Below are positions 20,515-31,031 of a stretch of 64,000 bases of DNA, piece by piece. The DNA comes from Adiantum capillus-veneris. Its lineage: Eukaryota; Streptophyta; Polypodiopsida; Polypodiales; Pteridaceae. The DNA is taken from the NCBI GenBank assembly GCA_014529385.2, contig CM043966.1:43285037-43349036 (forward strand), given 5' to 3'. Made by a program: the position numbers and the translations under genes. Within the stretch, counting starts at the first letter, position 1, and each line of letters begins with the position of its first letter. The notes below the pieces were generated by a model. That model did not search any database, was not told the DNA's origin, and was given only the letters and a program-made list of their open reading frames with translations.

Positions 20515-20945
20515 GAAGGCTGCCACATTTCGACACTAAACAAAGATGGTCAGTATGTCACACTTTTGGTCCCCAAAACTGGGGTCTTTATCCATTGGGT
20601 GACTCATTGCCTGCACATGCATCTGCATCATCCATAAAAACACAAGAAAACACACTCAAATGGCATTATAGACTAGGACATATTTCTCAACATGTTTTGC
20701 ACCAACTCACTCATCGCCAACTTGCACTAGGTCTTCCCAAGCACCTCACTCACGTCACACTTTGTGAGGGCTGCATTCTTGCTAAAGCACATCATGTCCC
20801 ATTCCCCACTTCATCATCACGAGACACTACACCTCTCGACCTCATCCACTCTGATGTTTGTGACCCATTGCCCGTCAACTCCCTCACTGGCAATAAGTAT
20901 ATGCTTACTTTTATAGATGATACACAACTACTTACTACATGGCCG
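20511..20945 (+). pseudogene. Copia pre-integrase and start of integrase
   Basis: The zinc-binding part is seen as LKWHYRLGHISQ and CEGCILAKAHHVPFP. The first catalytic Asp of integrase is in DLIHSDVCDPLP, followed by YMLTFIDD. The frame is lost near 20935, and integrase continues in the frame starting at 20939. Confidence 0.85.
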
Positions 20946-22867
20946 AGAAATCCTCAACCTTCTCTCATTTTTGCACCTTCAAGGCATTAGTTGAGACTAA
21001 ACATGGCTGTCACATTAAAACTCTCCGCACAGATCATGGTGGGGAATACACTTCTCATGCATTCAAAGATCTATGTCTTTCTGCTGGTATTCGACATGAA
21101 TTCTCCATCACCGACCACCCACAACAAAACGGTCATGCCGAGTGCAAGAATCGCACACTATTTGAAGCTGCTCGTGCCATGCTTCTTCAAGCTAGACTCC
21201 AAGACACCTATTGGGAAGAAGCTACCGCCACTGCGTGCTACATTCAAAACCGCATTCCATCCACCCGCAATCCTATTACTACACCCTACACCCTCTGGCA
21301 CGGTCACCCACCTCATCTTGGTCACCTTCGCATCTTTGGAAGCATTGCATACCCACTTGTGACGCAACCTTTATCAAAACTATCACCACGTGCTCAACGC
21401 ACAACTTTTGTCGGCTATGGTGATCGCTTTGGCATCAAGGCATACCGCCTCTATATCCCAGACCATCACAAGTTTATCTTTGCCCGCACTGTCGTCTTTG
21501 ATGAAGAATTCATCATCTCAGGCAAATCTTCTCCACCATTGGACCCTACATTCTCATCACCAGTCCACTCTTCTCATCAATCTTTGTTGACGGCCTCACC
21601 CACACACACACCCATGCAAATTTCCCACCCTTCTAGGCACAACCTTGAGCCTCCCTTAACCATCCAAAGGCCTTTCCTCATCGCCCATCCACCTCCTCGT
21701 GTCTCGCATTCTCATGCACAGCCAATCGGCAACACTCCTGCACCACCTCTTTCACCCATCTCCTCACAGTTGACACCATCACCAACACCATCCATCCCGA
21801 TTGCCGCTACTTCCATCACACTGCAGACACTCGGTGCTCCACCTCATGAGCTCCCATCACCTTCGCTACCGGTCTCACCTTCACAATTGCTATCTTTTTT
21901 TCGCAACTCCCACAAAACCTTGCCAGTTACTCCCATCCCAGCAGATGTTGACGAAGTCGAGCCTCATAGCTCTACTTCTGCCACCTCGCCATCGAAACAC
22001 ACTTCTGCTATACACTTGGACCAAGCCGCCTCTAGCTCGCATGGTCGCACCCGCTCTCTTCGCGAGATCTATGAAGCCACCAATTTCTCTGCTGTCCTCA
22101 GTGATGAAATGATTCTTGAACATCCACCAAAGCCTCTTGAAGATGCCCTTCCCCTCTCTGTTCTCGATGCCCTTGATTCTAGTGAGAGCAAGGAGTGGCA
22201 TGCTGCTATATTGGATGAACTCCAAGCCCTCAAAGAAGCTAACACTTGGGAGCTAGTGCCACCTCCTAAGAATCATAACATTGTCTCTTGCAAATGGCTA
22301 TTAAAGAAGAAATACCACCCCAACAGCTCAATTGATCGCTATAAGGTACGCCTTGTCGCTCGCGGCTTCACTCAACAACAAGGTGTGGATTACTTCGACA
22401 CCTATTCACCAGTACTGGGTATGATTGCATTTCGGCTTCTTATTGCACTTGCTGCTAAATTTAATCTTCTTTTACATCATCTTGATATAAAAACTGCCTT
22501 CTTACATGGCTTGCTCCAAGAGCTCATCTATATGCTACAACCTCCTCATTTTGAAGACCCTGACCACCCTGATTATGTATGTAAATTGCATAAGCCCATT
22601 TATGGCTTAAAACAATCTGCACGAGAGTGGTACATTCGCATGAACCACTACTTGCTCAAATGTGGTTGGGAACGTCTTATGGTAGACTACAATATCTACA
22701 TATGGCAGACATCTAAAGGCATGGCTATCTTAGGCCTCTTTGTGGATGACATTCCTCTTCTTGGCACATCAGAGTACATGTTGCTACAAGCAATTGATTG
22801 CATCTCTCATGAATTCGCAGTAACCGACAAAGGACCTATAAATATTTTCTCGGCATTGAAGTCATAA
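20939..22867 (+). pseudogene. Copia integrase core and reverse transcriptase
   Basis: A 642-codon frame with the second integrase Asp in LRTDHGGEYTS and the Glu in NGHAECKNRTL, then the GIKAYRLYIPD region, a long Ser/Pro-rich linker (residues about 200-385), and RT: WLLKKKYHPNSSIDRYK, ARGFTQQQGVDY, LDIKTAFLHG, KPIYGLKQSAREW and the catalytic FVDDIPLLG (Phe for the usual Tyr). The linker begins about residue 205. A frameshift near 22850 separates RT from RNase H. Confidence 0.9.
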
Positions 22868-23727
22868 GAGATCCAGCAGGTAAATTTATCCAATTATCCC
22901 AATCCAAATACATTGAAGAACTCCTCCTCTTCTATGGTATGTCTGCTTCAACCCCTGAGTTTACCCCTTTGCCTGTTAAGCACAAGCTTGCTCCTAAATT
23001 TCATGATTACACTCACATTGATGCACTCTACTACCCATCCTTTCATTTCCCAAAATTCTGCGGACAATTACGTTATCTTATCTCTTGCACCCGTTTCGAT
23101 CTTTCCTACACAGACCATATCCTCTCTCGCTCTATGTCAAAGCCCTGTAAAGTGCACAAGCAAGCTGCAAAGCGCACCCTTCGCTACTTACGCACCACTC
23201 AACACTATGCCCTCACTTACTATTACGACCCCTCTAGCCCCATCTCTATTTCAGGATATGTTGATGCCAACTGGGCTGGCGACGACCCTCGATGTTTTTC
23301 TACAGGAGGCTATGTATTCACTTTGGCTGGTAGTCCTATCTCTTGGAAAACCAAATGACAATGTTCTATTGCAAGTTCTTCTACTGAAGCTGAATACGTT
23401 GCTACTGCTCTTGCCTCCCGCAAGGCTCTTTGGATCTCTGAGTTGATCATCGAATTGAAGCTACCCTTCAATATGTCGACTGATCCAATCACTCTTTTTT
23501 GTGATAATCAGTCTACCATCGCACTTACAGAATCACCTTCCTTCTCATCCAAGCTCAAACACATTAAGATAAGCTTCCATCTCTTGAAAGAATTAGTCAC
23601 AAATGGCTTCATCAAGCTAGTGTATGTTCCATTTGCAGAAAATTGGGCAGACTTTCTCACCAAGTGTGCGCCCGCCTCTAAACAAACAGCCTCATCGCGT
23701 AATTTGAGTTTGATCCCTACTGGCTGA
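22868..23727 (+). pseudogene. Copia RNase H region with an in-frame stop
   Basis: The frame from about 22939 has the RNase H start GYVDANWAGD and SISWKTK-like end, then a TGA at 23356-23358, and continues SSSTEAEYVATALASRKALW, FCDNQSTIALTESPSF and LVYVPFAENWADFLTK. The last frame ends at 23727. These are the standard blocks of copia RNase H. Confidence 0.85.
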
Positions 23728-23751
23728 ACTTCTCATTGAGGGGGGATAGCA

Positions 23752-23823
23752 TGTATCTACGACATGGCTTCTTCACAAAGCTTTTTTGTATCTACGACAT
23801 GGCTACTTCACAAAGTTTTTTTT
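23752..23823 (+). repeat. Tandem duplication in the copia 3' untranslated region
   Basis: Two 36-base copies (TGTATCTACGACATGGCT...) lie between RNase H and the polypurine tract. A second purine tract (TTGAGGGGGGATAG) sits at 23736-23749, besides the true one at 23861-23873. Confidence 0.8.
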
Positions 23824-23860
23824 TCATCAATCTCAATGCGCTACAACGAGAAGTCCACTC

Positions 23861-23871
23861 TTAAGGGGGGA
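23861..23871 (+). other. Polypurine tract of the copia element
   Basis: TTAAGGGGGGA directly precedes the TG of the 3' LTR. Confidence 0.85.
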
Positions 23872-24204
23872 TGTAAAAGTAACTTATGATTTTATAAGTG
23901 TGGACTTCCTTTCCACCTACCTCTATTCCCTAATTCCCACATGGACCCCTTTTACCTATGCAAGTCTCAACATGTGTTTATTCCCACCTACCTATAATTC
24001 CCATGTGATGGATAATCCTCACTCCCTCAACTTGTATATAAATCCCATTAGCTGCCCTCATTTGTAACAAGGTCTTCACTCTCCATTCAAGTGCAATCTA
24101 TTGTCATTGCTCTATTTCTATCTTGCACTCTCTTATGTATTGACATTAGCATATTAATTGATAGTGATATTAATCACATTTAAGTTAATCTCTAAGTTAT
24201 CATA
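23872..24204 (+). repeat. 3' LTR of the copia element
   Basis: Matches the 5' LTR; the last bases are CATA where the 5' LTR has CACA, so the terminal CA is mutated to TA. Confidence 0.95.
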
Positions 24205-24281
24205 GGGGGGCCGACGGTCCCCTGCCCCCGATCGTACCTAGCTAGGTTTGCGGTGCCTCTTGAGCAGAAGCTCATGATGTT
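24205..24281 (-). repeat. Right arm of the inverted repeat flanking the copia element
   Basis: Inverse of 18710-18792, from GGGGGGCC to CTCATGATGTT. With the copia element removed the two arms would form one hairpin-like palindrome. Confidence 0.85.
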
Positions 24282-24396
24282 ATGCATCGTATGAAAAACA
24301 CTAAAAAAGACTCCGTTTTCTTACATGAGAAAATTTCTAAATGTATGTGAGTAGATTGTAAGAAGAACTTGCTCACCTACACCCTCATGTCTCAAA

Positions 24397-24450
24397 GGTT
24401 GAACCATAGTGGGTGCGCTCAAAGCCCTCACCTTGACCACTAGGCCAACT
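24397..24450 (-). repeat. tRNA-derived SINE head
   Basis: On the minus strand a possible A box TGGCCTAGTGGTCAAGG is followed by a B box GGTTCAACC at tRNA-like spacing. Confidence 0.5.
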
Positions 24451-24827
24451 TCCTTTCGACATCTTTTATCAAGAATCCTAATCAAGGTTTCTTGTGTTCA
24501 TTGTGTTCGTTTGCAAATCCGATATACAATGGTGACCTCCTATTTGTGCTCTTCAATTTAACGGCTTTCATTGCATGAATTATGTTGGCTAGAGACAAGC
24601 TATCTACAACTGAAATATGTTGCTCAAATAAGGAAAAATGATCAAAACACTCCTTAAATTTGTTGAAATTCTCAAAATACCCCTGTACTTTCTGTACTTA
24701 GATTGCTTTCTTTTTAAATGCTACATACTTGCTTCTTTATAGGGAATCTTCAAAGATCCCGTTTGCTCTAGAGTACATCTTCCCTCGTTCATACCTATTA
24801 AAAATTCCCAGGGCAGCACATCCAACA

Positions 24828-24890
24828 CAGGTCTCGAGCTCGCACGACCGTAGCTTAGGTTTCAAACGGATTGATCTAACCAACTTGCCA
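24828..24890 (-). repeat. tRNA-derived SINE-like head (weaker)
   Basis: The minus strand has TGGCAAGTTGGTTAGATC and then AGCTCGAGACC, a poor match to A and B boxes. Confidence 0.35.
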
Positions 24891-25474
24891 TGTGCTTTCT
24901 GTTGTTTGTTGTGCAACTCTATCTAAAAAAAAAAACACACTCCACTGCCTCTCCCCTCCTGTCTTGTCCCTTATGTGGCTCATGTAGCTTTGCTCCACAT
25001 CATGTGCAGTGAAAGACACCACCTGTGTCTTCCCCCACGCACGTGCGCTTCTACTACCAAATGGACCGCCACCCATCCTGCTCTATCCCCGCCTACCTTG
25101 CACTCGGCTCTTCAATTTTCCTCAGGACATCCCCCCGCCTTTATCTTTTTCCACTCATTCACAGCACGGTCGAAAAGCATCTATTTTGATTTGGCACAAA
25201 CAAATCACCTCAAAATTGAACCGACATACTTGATTTTTTGCACTACTAATAATATATCCATCATCCTATTTTTAGAAAAATTATGACCAGCGGACTAAGA
25301 AATATAGTGTTTTTCATGTGAAACTCTTGAGTTTTTCATCTCTTGTGTCCAAAAGATCCTTAAAAAGCCTCATTCTAACATGCCAAATCACTAGAGCACA
25401 ATATTTTATCAAAATTTCTAAAACATAACGTATTGAGAGATGTCTTTGTCTTTCAAAAAGTTGGGGTAGGACTC

Positions 25475-25570
25475 TAATACTCTAATCCAAACATGGAACA
25501 ACTAAAATTTGTATCCCAAAATCCAGTGGCAATGTGCGAGGTACACATTTTTGGTAATGTAGCAGTAAAA
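25475..25570 (+). repeat. Dispersed repeat, copy 2
   Basis: Shares GTATCCCAAAATCCA and GGTAATGTAGCAGT with 18160-18275. Confidence 0.45.
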
Positions 25571-25932
25571 AAATTGCCAATGTAGAAACTAAGTTGTATT
25601 ATACGTTATACAAAAAACATATAATACGTTATATACGAGCGTATTTTACATGATCTCATATTATATGGTGCCACATCAGCAAAAACGGGCAATCGATTTT
25701 TTTCCTAGTTTTTCGATCGAAAGAAACTTCGATTAAAAAATACTTTGAATGTAGTAGTAAAAAAATTGCCAATGTAGAAACTAAGTTGTATTATACGTTA
25801 TACGAGAACTGTATAATACGTCATATACAAACATATTTTACATGACCTCATATTATACGGACACATTATATGGTGCCACGTCAGCAAAAACGGGCAACCG
25901 ATTTTTTTCCTAGTTTTTCGATCGAAAATACT
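25556..25932 (+). repeat. Tandem repeat, two copies of about 190 bp
   Basis: Unit 1 (25556-25747) and unit 2 (25748-25932) share AATGTAG(C/T)AGTAAAAAAATT, the palindromic TTATACGTTATAC and CGGGCAA(T/C)CGATTTTTTTCC. Confidence 0.85.
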
Positions 25933-26010
25933 TTGGACAAAGTATTTTTCATCAAAGAATATATTGATAACAAAAAAAGTATATACATTATAAGAGAAGT
26001 AATCTATAAC

Positions 26011-26200
26011 CACTAGCATTGCCGCGAAAAAACAAAGGAAAAAGGAGAGAGAAAAATTTACGGGAGCGGCAATAACCGCGGCTATGGACGCAGTAGTGGT
26101 TCCTCAACAATAAGCACGATAATAGTCGCGGCAATATACCCGCTGCTATTACCGCGACAGTTGCCGCTTCTATTACCGCGCTTATTGCCGCTACACGCCC
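26011..26200 (+). repeat. CACTA-type terminus with subterminal repeats
   Basis: After CACTAGCATTGCCGCG, words such as GCGGCAATA, ATTACCGCG and TATTGCCGC recur in both orientations (for example AGCGGCAATAACCGCGG at 26065 and CCGCGCTTATTGCCGCT at 26176), giving several possible hairpins. Confidence 0.55.
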
Positions 26201-26202
26201 AT

Positions 26203-26270
26203 TCAAAAATAAAGGTGCTCATTTGGACCACCCAAAATTGGGTGACGCAAATGAACACCTTTATTTTTGA
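26203..26270. repeat. Inverted repeat (hairpin) of about 33-bp arms
   Basis: TCAAAAATAAAGGTG...CACCTTTATTTTTGA with near-perfect arms around CCCAAAATTGGG. Confidence 0.9.
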
Positions 26271-26472
26271 CCTGCATAAAACAATGAAACACCAATTATT
26301 TTTTGGAAGACTATAAAAAAAACCAAAAAATTGAAATTGAATTTACTTTACCTTGACATTTTAATATGGAGAAGATCAACTATTTAAAAAAGTTACAATA
26401 AAAAGTAAATAGTTGTATATATATTGTGTCAAATTGGGACTTTACGAAATTTTGGATAAAATATTGTACTAT

Positions 26473-28045
26473 CTAATTCTCCTCTATCTCGTCGTCGTCC
26501 ACAGGCACATACGTTTGATCACCTTGACTCTACAGAAATCCAAACCAAATTAAACAATTAACAACAGTTTAAAACAATTGATACAAAATTACTTGTTTAA
26601 ACTTACCACTTGTAGTGATCCAACCACTGCGTCGAATTGCTCGCAAGAGATGTGGTTGTTTTCGAACAACTATCGCCAAGTATCAAATTTTGTATGTCGC
26701 TCCTGATACTTGACCATCTCTCTGGTTGGTCGAGAAAGAGTGATATTTTCCTAAGTCAGCAATAACAATAACAAATCATCAACTACAATCTTAATAATCA
26801 CCGATCGATGTTATAATTTAATTAACCTTACATATTTGTCCTTTCAAGATCCCTTGCCTCTGAGCCATAGTGCGTGGGAGTTTGTCTGGTGCGAGCCTCA
26901 CATTGTTGTTTGTATGATGAGCCCATCGCATCTTGATCGCTCTTTTCTTGAATTGCTCACTCCCACTCCGCGTCTGCCATGTTGCCACCACGGTAGCTCC
27001 TGTCTCGATCTCTGCCCTGGACTGATTTTTTAAAAGAAATTTCTTTATGTAGCCCTCCAGCCATTGTTGTGAAAAACGTTGATCGGGGACATTTGAAATC
27101 TAGCTAACAACGTGTCCTCAATGTACTATGCATGATCGGGCAGTTAGTCTCTAAACTTTATAAAACAGTTCTTATACGTTGAATGTATAATAATTTGTAG
27201 ATGGCGTCGAAATGCTTTGCCCTGTGTTGTGCCGAAGTCCACCTCCACGCCATATTTAACCCTGTAGTGGCGCCCATGCGTGTCTGACATAGATGCGTCA
27301 GTATCCTCATCCTCTGTGTTAGGGGCGGTACGCTCTGAAAGTGGGGACTCTGCTCCCTCGCCACTACCAAAACAGGAAAAACCACAAGACCTGCCGCCGC
27401 TTCGTCTCTCACGGTGCTCGCTGCCCTAAGATGAGCGTCAACACGTGCTGCTAGAGGAAGTTCGTCGACGGTGTTCTGGCGATGCAGGAGTGGGATGGAG
27501 TGGCGTAGGACCCTGTGATGTGATGGGAGTGGGACCCTGTGATGGAAGGGGAGTAGGACCCTGCAATGGAAGGGGAGTAGGACGATAAGAAGGGGCTGTA
27601 GACTGAGGTGCCGTTGATGCGAGTCTCTGTAGGTAAGGAGTCCCTCTCTGATCGACTCCCCAATGGTGTAGTCTGTGGAGAAATACCGTAGCTCGCAAGC
27701 TGTTGTGGAGTGTAGCGACCAAACAAATTCTCTATCTCTTGGAGGTACTGGTCTCGTAAAGAGAGAGCCCGCTGTAGGTATGGATCTACGACCGGTGGAG
27801 GAACCTGAGAAGGGTCGCTGTAGGATGGCCATGCTTGCAAATAACAAAAATAAACCTATGACACTTATGATTTAGGGTTAACTAGCCAAAGACATTCTTT
27901 ATTTCTTTGCTTATTCTCACCGACTCAAGACTCTGGTCCAATGGAGGCGATGTCCACTCCGGGTGGGAGCCCACCTGGATGTGAACCAACCAAAAGAAGA
28001 GCCAGCTGACTGCTCCCCACCAGGTTGTCTCTCATTGTCTGACAT
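26473..28045 (-). pseudogene. Transposase-like gene of the CACTA remnant (Transposase_24 type), degenerate
   Basis: A first exon (28045-27921) begins MSDNERQPGGEQ and ends at a GTGAGA donor. A second, reached through a TTTGCAAG acceptor near 27847, encodes a Pro/Ser/Gln-rich region (YLQRALSLRDQYLQEIENLF). Further frames give SDTHGRHYRVKYGVEVDFG (near 27270), QQWLEGYIKKFLLKNQSRAE (near 27080) and TREMVKYQERHTKFDTW, and an acidic end VDDDEIEEN before a stop at 26473. The block WLEGYIKKFLLKNQSRAE resembles the W-Y-K...N-RA pattern of plant transposase-24 proteins associated with CACTA elements. Stops and frame changes lie between blocks. Family call is inference. Confidence 0.45.
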
Positions 28046-28244
28046 CTACATTACAAAGAGAAATATAACATTAAGCTTTCTCCCCTACTCACTCATCTAT
28101 GAACACGTACACAAGTATATTAGCACACAAACATGTAGATACATATACATACTAGTAGACCTAAGTAGAGGCTAGTAGTGCCAAAGGTCAAGTGGCATCT
28201 CTTTAGATATCATCACGGTCTCAACCTCTTTCTCTATCTCTATC

Positions 28245-28250
<6 letters not shown>
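28046..28250. other. No feature recognised before the microsatellites
   Basis: A/T-rich; no terminus of the CACTA remnant could be recognised here (CTAGTAGTG at 28172 lacks a matching target duplication). Confidence 0.4.
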
Positions 28251-28297
<47 letters not shown>

Positions 28298-28338
28298 CTC
28301 TGTATTCCTTTCTTTCCCTCTCTCTCTATTCCTCTATT

Positions 28339-28384
<46 letters not shown>

Positions 28385-28393
28385 TCTCTTTCC

Positions 28394-28451
<58 letters not shown>
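28251..28451. repeat. Microsatellite cluster: (CT)n then (TA)n
   Basis: CT tracts at 28251-28291, 28341-28380 and 28395-28418, then TA to 28451. Confidence 0.95.
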
Positions 28452-28454
<3 letters not shown>

Positions 28455-28694
28455 TAAAGTATGGAGCCTGATTTACCCTTGTAATTTTCTGTGGTAAAAG
28501 TGCACATTTGTAAAGCCCCCATTATGAGGAGAAGCCATCGTGCGTGAAGGAAAATCACTCACCGGAAACCAAAATTTTCACGGACAAGAATCAGGGGCAA
28601 CTTTAAAAGCCCCCGAGACTTTTTTTTTCGCTGGAATATTCTTTTTCGTTGGAATATTATGGCCGGACGGCGGCCGGAAAGTGGTCGGAAAACA

Positions 28695-28830
28695 ACCGGT
28701 CGGTTGGCCGGTGGCCGGTAGTCAATGGCCGATGGCCGGTGGTCGGAAGTCAATGGCCGGTGGCCGGTGGTCGGAAGTCAATGGCCAGTGGCCGGTGGCC
28801 GAATTCAATGGCCGGTGGCCGAATTCAAAA
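28695..28830 (+). repeat. GGCCGGTGGCC-rich minisatellite
   Basis: About four to five imperfect units of roughly 30 bp built from AAGTCAATGGCCGGTGGCC. Confidence 0.8.
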
Positions 28831-29158
28831 GCGGACTTGTCTTCTCAAGGGCGGCCACACATGGGCGGATTGGAGGGTCCGATTTGGACTTATTCGCACA
28901 AGGGCGGCTACACATGGCTGTCTCTCATAAGAGAGGGCAGCCCTTTTGGCCTATAAAAGGAGGCCATTTCTACACACATTTCATAGTGTGAAGTTGATGC
29001 AACAAGGTGAGTGTGAGGTGGTGAGAGTGAAGCAAGGCGGGAGCTCCATGAAGGGTATAATCCCTTTGTAAACTACTTCTTGTTTTGAAGTACTACAGCC
29101 ATTGAGTGGCTGCTTTCCCGTGGATGTAGCCCACATTGGGTGAACCACGTATATCGTG

Positions 29159-29163
<5 letters not shown>

Positions 29164-29209
<46 letters not shown>
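29164..29209. repeat. (CT)n microsatellite
   Basis: About 23 CT units inside the LTR-like sequence. Confidence 0.95.
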
Positions 29210-29211
<2 letters not shown>

Positions 29212-29295
29212 CTATAATCTCGTGTATATAAATCTGTCTCTCTCCATTAAGTAATCTACTCAATTATCTATTTAGCTACGTCTTATTTCCTAACA

Positions 29296-29325
29296 TATAT
29301 ATATATATATATATATCCCTCTCCC

Positions 29326-29357
<32 letters not shown>

Positions 29358-29378
29358 TTCTCTCCTCTATTTCTCTCT

Positions 29379-29423
<45 letters not shown>
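29296..29423. repeat. Microsatellite cluster: (TA)n, C tract, (CT)n
   Basis: TA to about 29316, C14 near 29323-29336, then CT tracts to 29423. Confidence 0.95.
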
Positions 29424-29428
<5 letters not shown>

Positions 29429-29755
29429 CCATAAGATGTGGGAGCAGCACCAATTTGATTGAAACTTCTTATAGCCCAAGCCCTATCGAATACACAACAC
29501 TGGTTTTTTAACCTCGCTCTCATGTTTTACCCTCTGGGAATCCGATCTCACTCAATAAATATCTCTTGCATATAAGGGAACTTATCGCTTTGACAAATAT
29601 TAACTGCACCAAATAAGGCAAGCCTAAACATGGCCCATACAACTGGCAAAAACACTGAGGCACCGTAAAGACTTCGCGGCGGGCTGCATATAAAAAAAAC
29701 GCAGAGGGCATGCGAGGAGAGTACCCTTCTGTGCACCAACACACAACTCTGAGCA

Positions 29756-29796
<41 letters not shown>

Positions 29797-31030
29797 CGTA
29801 GGAAGCACTACTCGTTTCTTCTTCCAGCTTTGCAAAAACGACGCATGCGTACTTGAAGGAGGGATGCCCTGGTCGATCATACACAAGCGGCTCACACACA
29901 TACATCTCAACAAGTGATTCCCACTCAAGAACAATCGTTCATCCGGGAGCACAATCGGAGGAGTCTTTGACAGCATTGGGAATACGGCACGGTAAGGGAA
30001 ACTCGTGATTCTTTCAGTAATGTGGATCTTGTTACATTATGGCAAAGTTAAGCTAGTTGATTGATTTACATAAACAAGGTATACATAGCTGTTGCTTGTC
30101 ATGTAAAAAGGAGTCTTTTTTTATAAAAAAGAAAGCGTTTTTTGCAAAGAAACACTCTCTACTATTCAATTGAAGAATGTAAAGTAAACATGGGGAAACG
30201 GGGAGCGTATAGTTTCTCTACATAACGTGCTGTATACTTATGTGTGTAAAGGCATAAGAAGGGGGAATGTTTGAAAATTAGCATGGTATAAACACTGTTC
30301 GCATAGTCTGGAACACTATTTTATTTGATTCGTTTGGAACATGGGGTATCTCATATACAAACAAAGGATGCTGTCTCGGGATACATGGTTGATAAGAAAA
30401 AAATGACCAAACTAGGTCTTAACTCGCCTTGCAATAAGATAGAATACACTCTAAATGGTAAAAAAAAGGGTGTTATGAAAATGTAGTTAACATGGTGTAG
30501 CATATAGGGTCGAAAATACATGAGTAGACGTCTGATATACCATGGTCTAACTTTATCTGTTATCAAAATCAGAAAATAGTAAGATAATGGTTGAGAAGAA
30601 CGTAGCAAAGAAAAAAGTTTTTTTGAACAATGATTGACTGAATAATGGTAAACATCTACTCATGAATAGCATTCTGTATGTGTTTTGCTTGGCAGCCTCA
30701 TATCGAAAATCATTTGAAACAGTTTTAGCATGAAGCATACAAATGACGACCCCGAGTTCTCAAGTAGACTTTCGGTCTACTGAGAGGGTGTTTAACTAGA
30801 GTTGAATAAGTGGTAAGGAGAATGAACCAAGGCTATAGATGAACTTGAATATATGACAACAACCAATGAGGAGATGTGACATGTGTGGAGGGGATCATCC
30901 CACTCCATGGTGTAACACTTAGCCAAGATCAACAATAGTAAATGTGCAATGTATTTTGATGTGGTGTGCTATTGAGAAGAAACGGACCAACCACAAAATG
31001 AGTGAGTGTTTTTATAACAAAAATTATGTA
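29424..31030. other. Intergenic region without a recognised gene
   Basis: Contains a (CA)n tract at 29764-29794. Minus-strand frames here mostly read the CA tract as VCVCVC and are not genes. The rest is A/T-rich. Confidence 0.5.
29764..29794. repeat. (CA)n microsatellite
   Basis: About 15 CA units. Confidence 0.95.
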
Positions 31031-31031
31031 A

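Larger units (their letters stand above)
18793..24204 (+). mobile_element. Ty1/copia retrotransposon, full length but decayed
   Basis: The element has 334- and 333-bp LTRs, a TGGTATCAGAGC primer site, gag, protease, integrase, RT, RNase H and a polypurine tract (AAGGGGGGA) before the 3' LTR. Integrase before RT identifies Ty1/copia. G runs of six on both sides may contain a 5-bp GGGGG target duplication. Stops near 19508, 19858, 20512 and 23356 and frameshifts near 20935 and 22850 inactivate it. The two LTRs look about 98% alike by eye, so insertion was fairly recent. Confidence 0.95.
24282..26010. other. Intergenic region with SINE-like heads and a tandem repeat
   Basis: No gene recognised. 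It holds two tRNA-like SINE heads (24397-24450, 24828-24890), a dispersed repeat (25475-25570) and a two-copy 190-bp tandem repeat. Confidence 0.5.
26011..28045 (-). mobile_element. CACTA-like DNA transposon remnant
   Basis: The left edge begins CACTAGCATTGCCGCG, followed by G+C-rich subterminal repeats and hairpins (26060-26270) as in plant CACTA elements. Inside lies a minus-strand, multi-exon gene with transposase-like sequence. The other terminus was not found and no target duplication could be shown (left flank AAC), so the right edge is only the start of the gene. The call rests on terminus plus gene type. Confidence 0.45.
28490..29295 (+). repeat. LTR-like sequence, probably a solo copia-type LTR
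   Basis: It has a TATA box (CTATAAAAGG near 28951), GTGGATGTAGCCCACATTGG and GAACCACGTATATCGTGTG near 29120-29160, which are typical of plant copia LTR R/U5 regions, and ends TTATTTCCTAACA. No primer site follows. A GGCCGGTGG-rich minisatellite lies at 28695-28830 in its U3 part and a (CT)n tract interrupts the end. The left edge (TG at 28490) is a guess. Confidence 0.5.

Noticed and set aside
20991-22225. Frames overlapping the copia integrase/RT frame
   Set aside because: Only the frame 20939-22867 has the integrase and RT motifs.
28178-28497. Leu/Ser-rich frames
   Set aside because: Translated CT/TA microsatellites.
29520-29976. Minus-strand Cys/Val-rich frames
   Set aside because: Translated CA microsatellite.
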